From NCBI GenBank assembly GCA_035690725.1, contig DASSKF010000087.1:1-12670 (forward strand): DNA of 12,670 nucleotides, in the 5' to 3' direction. This stretch comes from DASSKF01 sp035690725. Lineage in GTDB: Bacteria; Actinomycetota; Actinomycetes; Actinomycetales; Dermatophilaceae. A model generated the notes under the pieces. That model worked only from the letters and a program-made list of their open reading frames with translations. It ran no database searches and had not been told where the DNA came from. This document shows positions 1 through 5,552 of the stretch, one piece after another. Position numbers and translations under genes: made by a program. The first letter of the stretch is position 1. Each line of letters begins with the position of its first letter.

Positions 1-394
1 CGAGCTGGTCCTGCACGGCCGCGAGTCCGGGCGGATCAACCGCACCGCCGAGGGACGCTTCTTCGAGGCCCACGAGCCGCTCACCGACTTCGAGCGCTGG
101 CCGCTGGTCTCGTTCGAGGAGCAGGCGCCGCTCGAGCTGGACGGACACGACGGACACGGCATACCCCGCAGTGACGCGCGACGGGACAAGATCCGCGAGC
201 GGCTGTCCCGCTTCTACTTCTCCGACCGCATCGCGCCGGTCACCCCCGCCAAGCTGGCGGCCGTACACCACGACCACGACGGCGAGGAGCACGAGGCGCT
301 GACGCCGCACAGCACGACGTGGACCGGCCACATGCACGGCGGCGCCGAGGAGCGAGCCCTCGACGACGCCTACACCCACCAGTCCGATCGGTGA
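1..394 (+). CDS. qcrB: QcrB, cytochrome b subunit of the cytochrome bc1 complex (3' end only)
   Basis: Only the last 130 codons are present; they read in frame from base 2 to the TGA at 392-394. QcrB is the membrane cytochrome b of the menaquinol:cytochrome c reductase, passing electrons from menaquinol towards QcrC and the aa3 oxidase. The haem-binding membrane helices lie upstream of the window. What remains is the cytoplasmic tail typical of actinobacterial QcrB: a LHGRESGRI segment followed by a FFEAHEPL segment, matching the HGxETGxIxRxPHGxxIExHxPL region of the family. The end of the tail is histidine-rich, with ten His in roughly the last 90 residues, including GHDGHG, HHDHDGEEH and GHMHGG. 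It is probably the last gene of a qcrCAB operon, since the next gene is unrelated and has its own upstream elements. Identification rests on the tail alone. Confidence 0.8.
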   Translation, partial: ELVLHGRESGRINRTAEGRFFEAHEPLTDFERWPLVSFEEQAPLELDGHDGHGIPRSDARRDKIRERLSRFYFSDRIAPVTPAKLAAVHHDHDGEEHEALTPHSTTWTGHMHGGAEERALDDAYTHQSDR

Positions 395-403
395 GGGCGC
401 GCT

Positions 404-467
404 CCGGACAGCTCCCCTCCCGGTGTCCATATACCCGGTGTCCATATACTCCGGGCGCCGCCGGACA
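404..467 (+). promoter_or_regulatory. Operator/promoter-like region upstream of phr, with GGACA/TGTCC array
   Basis: This 64-bp stretch lies in the gap between qcrB and phr. CCGGACA occurs at 404-410 and again at 461-467. Between them CGGTGTCC, which carries the reverse complement of GGACA, occurs twice, at 421-428 and 436-443. Possible -10 hexamers are TATACC at 430-435 and TATACT at 445-450. CGGACA at 405-410 lies 19 bp before TATACC, the long spacer characteristic of MerR-controlled promoters. Binding by the DICT-MerR protein encoded downstream is an inference. The repeats are seen directly; promoter function is not shown. Confidence 0.45.
421..450 (+). repeat. Two tandem 15-bp direct repeats
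   Basis: CGGTGTCCATATACC at 421-435 is followed directly by CGGTGTCCATATACT at 436-450, with 14 of 15 positions identical. Each unit contains an imperfect dyad, GTGTCCATATAC, with the form GTnTnnnnAnAC. The stretch is A/T-richer than its surroundings and sits 39-68 bp before the phr start codon, as expected for a regulator site or duplicated promoter element. Confidence 0.7.
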
Positions 468-488
468 ACGATCAGGAGCGAGATCAGG

Positions 489-1850
489 ATGACCGCGATC
501 GTGTGGTTCACCCGGGACCTGCGCGTCCACGACCACCCCGCCCTCAGCGCAGCGGCGCGCGAGCACGAGCAGGTCATCCCGCTGTTCGTGCTCGACAGAA
601 CGATCCTGACGTCGACCTATCACCGGCCGAACCGGGCCCGGTTCCTGCACGACAGCCTGCGGGACCTGAGCGCCTCGTTGCGTGACCTCGGAGCTGGCCT
701 CGTCGTGCGTGAGGGAGAGGTCGTCGAGGAGGTGGTGCGCCTGGCCCGGCAGTTCGAGGTCTCCTGCGTGTACGCCAGTGCCGACGTCAGCGCCTACGCC
801 GCCCGGCGAGCAGCGGCGGTCTCCCGTGCCCTGGCCGGCGAGCGACGGACCCTGCGCCAGCTACCCGGAGTCACCGTCCTCGCACCGGGGGAGGCCATCC
901 CGGCCGGCGGGGACCACTTCGCCGTGTTCACTCCCTACTTCCGCAGGTGGACGGAGCTGCCCAAGCGCGCCACGCTTCCGCCACCGGATCGCCTGCGCTT
1001 GCCCGCCGGCCTGCGCCGCGGGCGCATCCCGGCACGAGGGACGCTGTGCACCGGGACCCGTGCACCCGAGTTGCCCGAGGGCGGCGAGACCGCCGGACGC
1101 GGGCGGCTGCAGGAGTGGCTCAGCGGCGGCGTGGACGACTACGCGGACGGGCACGACGACCTTGCCGGGGATCGGACCTCACGGCTGTCGCCCTACCTGC
1201 ACTTCGGCTGCCTGTCGCCCACGGAGATCGTGGCCAGGGCCGACCTGCGGCGCCGTGGAGCGCCCGAGTTCGTCCGCCAGCTGGCATGGCGCGACTTCCA
1301 CCACCAGGTCCTCGCCGCACGGCCCGGCGCCGCGACCAGCGACTACCGCCCCCGGGGCGACAGGTGGCGTGCGGACCCCCAGGCCTTCGCCGCGTGGGCC
1401 CAGGGCCGTACTGGCTACCCCATCGTTGATGCCGGGATGCGTCAACTGCTCCGCGAGGGCTGGATGCACAACCGGGCCCGGCTCCTCACGGCCAGCTTCC
1501 TGGCCAAGGACCTCTACCTCGACTGGCGCGTGGGCGCGCGGCACTTCCTCGAGCACCTGGTCGACGGTGACGTCGCGAACAACCAGCTCAACTGGCAGTG
1601 GGTTGCCGGCACCGGCACCGACACCCGACCCAACCGGGTGCTCAACCCGCTCCGACAGGCCGAGCGATACGACCCGGACGGCAGCTACGTGCGCCGCTAC
1701 CTGCCCGAGCTGTCCGAGGTGTCCGGCTCGGCCGTGCACAGCCCGTGGGAGCTCCCCACGGGACAGCGCCTGCAACTGGACTACCCCGAGCCGATCATCG
1801 ACCACCAGCTCGCGGCGCAGCGATTCCGGGCCGCTCGCGGCAAGAACTGA
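489..1850 (+). CDS. phr: Deoxyribodipyrimidine photo-lyase (class I CPD photolyase)
   Basis: This 453-residue flavoenzyme uses blue/near-UV light to split cyclobutane pyrimidine dimers in DNA. The N-terminal antenna-binding domain starts MTAIVWFTRDLRVHDHPAL (residues 1 to about 130), and the C-terminal FAD-binding domain covers about 190-440. The core signature runs from GRTGYPIVDAGMRQL through GWMHNRARLLTASFLAKDL to DGDVANNQLNWQW. The electron-transfer tryptophan triad is intact: W293, W346 and W369 have the same spacing (53 and 23) as E. coli W306, W359 and W382. ATG 489 is chosen because AGGAG at 474-478 lies 10 nt upstream and the protein then begins exactly at the family N-terminus; an in-frame GTG at 423 falls inside the repeats and adds unrelated residues. 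The DICT-MerR gene follows after 23 bp. A (6-4) photolyase or cryptochrome is less likely given the E. coli-like motifs. Confidence 0.95.
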   Translation: MTAIVWFTRDLRVHDHPALSAAAREHEQVIPLFVLDRTILTSTYHRPNRARFLHDSLRDLSASLRDLGAGLVVREGEVVEEVVRLARQFEVSCVYASADVSAYAARRAAAVSRALAGERRTLRQLPGVTVLAPGEAIPAGGDHFAVFTPYFRRWTELPKRATLPPPDRLRLPAGLRRGRIPARGTLCTGTRAPELPEGGETAGRGRLQEWLSGGVDDYADGHDDLAGDRTSRLSPYLHFGCLSPTEIVARADLRRRGAPEFVRQLAWRDFHHQVLAARPGAATSDYRPRGDRWRADPQAFAAWAQGRTGYPIVDAGMRQLLREGWMHNRARLLTASFLAKDLYLDWRVGARHFLEHLVDGDVANNQLNWQWVAGTGTDTRPNRVLNPLRQAERYDPDGSYVRRYLPELSEVSGSAVHSPWELPTGQRLQLDYPEPIIDHQLAAQRFRAARGKN

Positions 1851-1873
1851 GCTCGCACAGGGTGGACCAGTGC

Positions 1874-2746
1874 ATGCCGAGGAAGGAGAGGGCCATCAAC
1901 GAGGACCGCCGCGCGGCAGGACTGTCGATCGGGGAGCTGGCCCGGCGCACCGGAGTGCCCCAGGCGACGCTGCGCACCTGGGAGGCTCGCCACGGCGTCC
2001 CGGTTCCTGAGCGGCTGCCCGGTGGCCACCGGCGGTATGCCGAGCACGACGTGTCGCTGGTGCAGGAGATCCTGCGCCGTCGGGCCTCGGGACTGAGCAT
2101 GGAGGCCGCCGTCCAGCAGCTGACCGCGGCGTCGCCGCAACCGGACACGTCGGTCTTCGCCGGCTTGCGCCGACGTCATCCGGAGCTGCAGGCCACGGTG
2201 CTCCGCAAGAGCAGCCTGCTGGCGCTGACCCGGGCCATCGAGGACGAGTGCTGCGCGCGTGCCGAGCGGCCGGCACTGTTCGCCAGCTTCCAGCACCGGC
2301 GCTTCTACCGGCAGTCCGAGCAGCGCTGGCGAGAGCTGGCACGGACCGCCGCCGGCGTGGTCGTCTTCGCCGATTTTCCCCGTCGGTCCGCGACCGGCCG
2401 TTGGCCCCTGCAGGTGCCGGTTCGAGCCGATGCCCCACTGCGGCGGGAGTGGGCCCTGGTCTGCGACTGCCCTGACTACCCCGCCGTCGTCGCCGGGTGG
2501 GAACACCCGGGGCAGTTGGCCGTTGCCGACGCCGAACGCCGTTTCGAGACCGTGTGGACCGTGGACCCCGTCGCGGTCCGCCACGCCGCCGAGGTCAGCG
2601 TGGGTCTGGCAACCCACTTCCTCCCCAGCTCGGCGGCTCGGCTGGAGGCCCTGCTGACCGGCAGGCCCGCGCCCGTCTCGGCCGATCTGAGACGGGCCGC
2701 GGGGCTGCTCGACCGTATGCTCGCCTACCTCGAACACGGCCACTGA
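1874..2746 (+). CDS. MerR-family transcriptional regulator with DICT sensory domain
   Basis: This 290-residue protein has a MerR winged-helix DNA-binding domain at residues 17-85 (LSIGELARRTGVPQATLRTW, then ARHGVPVPERLPGGHRRY), followed by a DICT domain at about 93-215. DICT domains also occur in histidine kinases and diguanylate cyclases and have been proposed to take part in light responses; no ligand is established. All four cysteines lie in this domain, as C126-C127 and C197-x-C199. There is no B12-binding domain, so it is not a CarH/LitR-type cobalamin photoreceptor. ATG 1874 is chosen because AGGGTGG (1859-1865) sits 8 nt upstream; GTG 1862 is possible but lacks such a site. Location just after phr suggests it controls phr and itself, perhaps through the repeats at 404-467. 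The last 75 residues include a helical segment that may dimerise. Confidence 0.88.
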   Translation: MPRKERAINEDRRAAGLSIGELARRTGVPQATLRTWEARHGVPVPERLPGGHRRYAEHDVSLVQEILRRRASGLSMEAAVQQLTAASPQPDTSVFAGLRRRHPELQATVLRKSSLLALTRAIEDECCARAERPALFASFQHRRFYRQSEQRWRELARTAAGVVVFADFPRRSATGRWPLQVPVRADAPLRREWALVCDCPDYPAVVAGWEHPGQLAVADAERRFETVWTVDPVAVRHAAEVSVGLATHFLPSSAARLEALLTGRPAPVSADLRRAAGLLDRMLAYLEHGH

Positions 2747-2789
2747 ACCCGTCGTCCACGGGCACGAGCCGGTTGGTGGCGGCAGGTCG

Positions 2790-3896
2790 GTGTCGGGCAG
2801 AGTTGCCCCCGTGTCATCACTGCGTTCGTGGAATCGGGAGCCGGCTCACCTGATGCGCCGGTTGCGTCAGCCGGAGGCACAGACCGACGCGCTGCAGATC
2901 GTGAAGTCCGTGGTGGCCGCGGTCGGCGCGTGGTGGCTGGCGGGACAGGTGCTCTCGCTGCCGTCGTCGTTCCTGGCGCCCTGGTCGGCCCTGTTGACGG
3001 TGCACGCCACGGTCTACCGAAGCCTGTCCAGGGGCGTGCAGTCGGTGGTCGCCACCGGGCTCGGGATCGTGCTCGCCTACCTGGCGGTGCAGGCAGCGGG
3101 TCCGGGGATGATCTCGTTGGCGGTCACCCTGCTGCTCGCGCTGGTGCTCTCTCGGGTGGGGGTGCTGCGGCAGGAGGGGGTCACCGTCGCCACCTCGGCG
3201 CTGTTCGTGCTCACCCTGGGAATCGGCGGGCAGGAGACGATGCTGCTGAGCCGGATCCTGGACACCGCGCTGGGGGTCGGTTGCGGGGTCGTGGTGAACC
3301 TGGTCTTGGTCCCGCCGCTGACGCATCGCAGCGCCGAGCAGCAACTGGATCTGATCGATCGGGACATGGGGCGGTTGATGGTGGACATGGCGCGCCAGAT
3401 GCGTCGTCCGTGGAGCCAGGAGGAGTCGGGCAGGTGGATCGAGCAGACACGGCAGCTGGATGACCAACTCAGCGTGGCGTGGAGACTGGTCACCCACGCC
3501 CGGGAGAGCGGGTTCTGGAACCCGCGCCGATGGTGGTCCAGTGCGGCCGGTGACCCCACGGCGTACGAGTCGATCCTTCTTCGGGTCGAGGACGGGATCG
3601 CCCAGCTGCGCGCCATCGCTCGCACCATCGACCAGTCGACCCGGCTCGCGAGCTCCTGGGATCCTCGCTTCCGCGACACCTGGCTGCAGCTGCTGGCCGA
3701 GACCGGGCAACGCATCGCCGACCCCGAGGCGGACGTCAGCGAGATGCACGAGCAGGTCGACCGCTTGACCCGCTCCCTGTCCGGGGAGGACCTGCCCGGG
3801 CTGCTGTGGCCCCTCTACGGGGCGCTGATCTCGAATCTGCTCAACGTCATCGACGTCGTCGACGACGTTGCCTCGGCGCGCCCGGCGCGCCCCTGA
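2790..3896 (+). CDS. FUSC / aromatic acid exporter-like membrane protein
   Basis: The protein has up to 368 residues. About six hydrophobic segments fall between residues 36 and 176 (near 36-54, 62-76, 82-101, 107-122, 131-146 and 155-175), with the family-like phrase FLAPWSALLTVHATVYRSL in the second. A roughly 190-residue cytoplasmic, largely helical region follows. This layout fits the FUSC/ArAE group, whose characterised members export aromatic acids; one half-size protein would be expected to work as an oligomer. The substrate cannot be inferred. The start is uncertain: GTG 2790 is the longest option, GTG 2811 and ATG 2853 are alternatives, and none has a strong ribosome-binding site (GGGAG at 2834-2838 would serve ATG 2853 only with long spacing). 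All keep the membrane part. It follows the MerR gene by 43 bp and is probably read with it. Its stop is 16 bp from that of the opposing CPBP gene. Confidence 0.8.
   Translation: MSGRVAPVSSLRSWNREPAHLMRRLRQPEAQTDALQIVKSVVAAVGAWWLAGQVLSLPSSFLAPWSALLTVHATVYRSLSRGVQSVVATGLGIVLAYLAVQAAGPGMISLAVTLLLALVLSRVGVLRQEGVTVATSALFVLTLGIGGQETMLLSRILDTALGVGCGVVVNLVLVPPLTHRSAEQQLDLIDRDMGRLMVDMARQMRRPWSQEESGRWIEQTRQLDDQLSVAWRLVTHARESGFWNPRRWWSSAAGDPTAYESILLRVEDGIAQLRAIARTIDQSTRLASSWDPRFRDTWLQLLAETGQRIADPEADVSEMHEQVDRLTRSLSGEDLPGLLWPLYGALISNLLNVIDVVDDVASARPARP
3851..3891. repeat. Perfect palindrome plus 9-bp tandem repeat at the convergent gene junction
   Basis: Positions 3853-3868, ACGTCGTCGACGACGT, form a perfect 16-bp palindrome, extending to 20 bp (3851-3870) with one mismatch. 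A tandem duplication follows four bases later: CGGCGCGCC at 3874-3882 and again at 3883-3891, each copy holding the 8-bp palindrome GGCGCGCC. Both elements encode the C-terminus of the FUSC-like protein (IDVVDDVASARPARP). They end 3 bp before its stop and 22 bp before the stop of the opposing gene. Such foldable sequence could slow or end transcription from either side, but there is no T-tract, so termination is only a possibility. Confidence 0.5.
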
Positions 3897-3912
3897 CCCG
3901 GCCTGCTGCGGG

Positions 3913-4665
3913 CTATGGGCGCCCGCGCCGGCCACCGCGGAACAGTGGTGGCAGGAACCGGAGCATGAGCAGGGACCAGCTCAGGTGGGTCAGGACGGGA
4001 GCCTGGACGCCGCCGGAGGCGCGGCGCTGGAGACCCAACAGGACGCCCATGACGGCTCCGGCGAGGGTGAGCGCCGGGTTGCCGGTCGCGGCGGTGGCCA
4101 TCACGTAGGCGAGGCTGGACACCGCCACCGGACGGTGGTCGGTGACGGCAGAGTACAGCGCCCCGCGGAAGAAGAGCTCCTCGCCGAGTCCGTTGGCACA
4201 CGTGGTGGTGACGACGGCCACCGAGGATCCGTGATCGGCGAAGGCGAGGACCCGGCGGACGGCGCGGTTCAGGAAGGGGATGCTCCGAGCGACCAGGGCG
4301 GCCAGGTAGAACACGCCGAAGGCCCCGGCTCCGGTGGCGACGGGTGTGATCACCGGGCGACGAAGGCGGCTGTCTCGCCCCTCGACCCATCCGATGTGCA
4401 GCGGGCCGGAGCCGATGGCGCCGGTGGTCCAGGTGGCCGCCGTGCACAGCGTGAGGACAACGAATCGTCGTGAGCCCGGGCGGGCCGACAACGACCTGCC
4501 CAGCAGCGCGGAGGCCGTCACCCCGGTGGCGATCACGACCCGGCGCCGTCTGGCCCGGATGCGGTCGGACTCGGCGACCGGCGCCGGTGACTGGCCCAGC
4601 AACGGCTTGGGCACCCGACCGACAAGCGACGCGAGCGCGCGCGGCCGGCGCCGGACGGGACTCAC
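3913..4665 (-). CDS. CPBP-type (Abi/Rce1-like) putative intramembrane protease
   Basis: This is a 250-residue multi-pass membrane protein. The first family motif, EExxxR, is clear as E162-E163-LFF-R167 (GLGEELFFRGALY). The third-motif histidine is H227 in PVLTHLSWSLLMLRFLPPLF. The second motif, normally FxxxH, reads Y187-VMA-T191, so its histidine is absent. Similar GNPALTLAGAVMG and RRASGGV...PVLTH segments are, from memory, common in an actinobacterial subfamily, so this may be a subfamily trait. CPBP members include CAAX-processing proteases and bacteriocin-immunity proteins; proteolysis here is unproven. Start GTG (4663-4665) overlaps the SDR stop as GTGA, with a GGAGG-like site about 11 nt upstream. 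Longer in-frame extensions run into the SDR gene and are unlikely. It is the last gene of the three-gene minus-strand operon. Confidence 0.8.
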   Translation of the reverse strand: MSPVRRRPRALASLVGRVPKPLLGQSPAPVAESDRIRARRRRVVIATGVTASALLGRSLSARPGSRRFVVLTLCTAATWTTGAIGSGPLHIGWVEGRDSRLRRPVITPVATGAGAFGVFYLAALVARSIPFLNRAVRRVLAFADHGSSVAVVTTTCANGLGEELFFRGALYSAVTDHRPVAVSSLAYVMATAATGNPALTLAGAVMGVLLGLQRRASGGVQAPVLTHLSWSLLMLRFLPPLFRGGRRGRP

Positions 4666-5552
4666 TGAACGTCCCGCCTCCGCTCGGCCAGGGCCTGCCG
4701 AGCAGCGGTCTCGTAGGGCATCGGCTCGAACGGGACCAGCGACCGGATCGCCGTGTCGTGCACCACGACCTCGTTGGTCATCGAGTCGACCAGGGCCCGG
4801 CCGGTCGGGGTGTCGATGTCCGTGACCAGGGACAGCCACCGCGACGACAGCGACGGGCTCAGCAGCGGCACCGGGAGGACCACGAGGGGGCGCCGTTCGA
4901 TCCGGGCGACGGTGCGCAGCATGGTCACGTACTGCAGCACCTCGGGCCCGCCGATGTCGAAGGCGCGCGACTCGTCGATGGCCAGCTGCGGGGCAGCGAC
5001 GAGGTAGCGCACGACGTCGTCGATGGCGATGGGCTGGGTGCGGGTGGTGACCCACCGGGGCGTCACCATGAGGGGGAGGTGCTCCACCAGCTGGCGGGTC
5101 AGCTCCCACGAGATGCCGCCGTGGCCCACGATGATGCCGGCCCGCAGGGTGAGCACGGGCACGCCGTGGGAGTCCAGGAACCCCTCCACCGCTCGTCGGC
5201 TGCGCAGGTGGGGGGACAGGTGGTCCGCGTCATCGCCGAGGCCGCCGAGGTAGACGATCTTGCGCACCCCAGCGCCGGCGGCGGCCTCGCCGAACGCCCA
5301 CGCAGCCTCGGCGTCACGCCGCTCGAAGTCCGCCGCGTCCAGCGAGTGCACCAAGTAGTAGGCCAGTTCGGCACCCGCCAGCGCGGCCTCCAATGTCGAG
5401 GGGTCGTGGACGTCGCCGCGCACCGGCCGGCCCGGCCCGGCGTACCGCCCCGGCCTGCGCGTCATGGCCATCACCTCATGGCCAGCCCGGAGCAGCTCAG
5501 GGCACAGGCGACGGCCGACGAAACCCGTGGCGCCGGCAACGAGCACCCTCAT
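4662..5552 (-). CDS. YbjT-like NAD(P)-binding SDR-family protein
   Basis: This 296-residue atypical short-chain dehydrogenase/reductase starts MRVLVAGATGFVGRRL, with the GxxGxxG dinucleotide-binding loop at G7-ATGFV-G13. Further regions YYLVHSLDAADF, IVYLGGLG, LRAGIIVGHG, PRWVTTRTQPIAIDD and FDIGGPEVL line up closely, from memory, with E. coli YbjT (YFLVHS, LRAGIIVG, PRWVRSRTTPIA, GPEVLSY). The similarity continues into the C-terminal part (TARALxxxxxxxxxxxDTAxRxLxP). E. coli YbjT is longer, so this protein has a shorter C-terminus. The usual SDR YxxxK catalytic pair is not evident, as in many NmrA/YbjT-type members, so it may bind NAD(P) without classic dehydrogenase activity; the substrate is unknown. 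The ATG overlaps the FAD gene stop as ATGA, and its own stop overlaps the CPBP start as GTGA, indicating translational coupling. Confidence 0.88.
   Translation of the reverse strand: MRVLVAGATGFVGRRLCPELLRAGHEVMAMTRRPGRYAGPGRPVRGDVHDPSTLEAALAGAELAYYLVHSLDAADFERRDAEAAWAFGEAAAGAGVRKIVYLGGLGDDADHLSPHLRSRRAVEGFLDSHGVPVLTLRAGIIVGHGGISWELTRQLVEHLPLMVTPRWVTTRTQPIAIDDVVRYLVAAPQLAIDESRAFDIGGPEVLQYVTMLRTVARIERRPLVVLPVPLLSPSLSSRWLSLVTDIDTPTGRALVDSMTNEVVVHDTAIRSLVPFEPMPYETAARQALAERRRDVQ

Noticed and set aside
423..488. N-terminal extension of the photolyase from GTG 423
   Set aside because: The extra 22 residues are encoded by the tandem repeats and do not resemble photolyase; ATG 489 has a good ribosome-binding site and gives the family N-terminus.
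682..2010. Open frame overlapping photolyase in another plus-strand frame
   Set aside because: The translation is Ser/Pro/Thr/Arg-rich with no domain, and it overlaps a well-supported gene.
1874..2746. CarH/LitR-type cobalamin photoreceptor
   Set aside because: The region after the MerR helix-turn-helix has DICT features and no recognisable B12-binding motif.
2748..2762. CCCGT-loop-ACGGG hairpin after the MerR gene
   Set aside because: Only a 5-bp stem with no T-tract; too weak to call a terminator, and the next gene is close behind on the same strand.
3897..3912. CCCG...CGGG inverted repeat filling the convergent gap
   Set aside because: A 4-bp stem with an 8-nt loop and no T-tract; could arise by chance in such GC-rich DNA.
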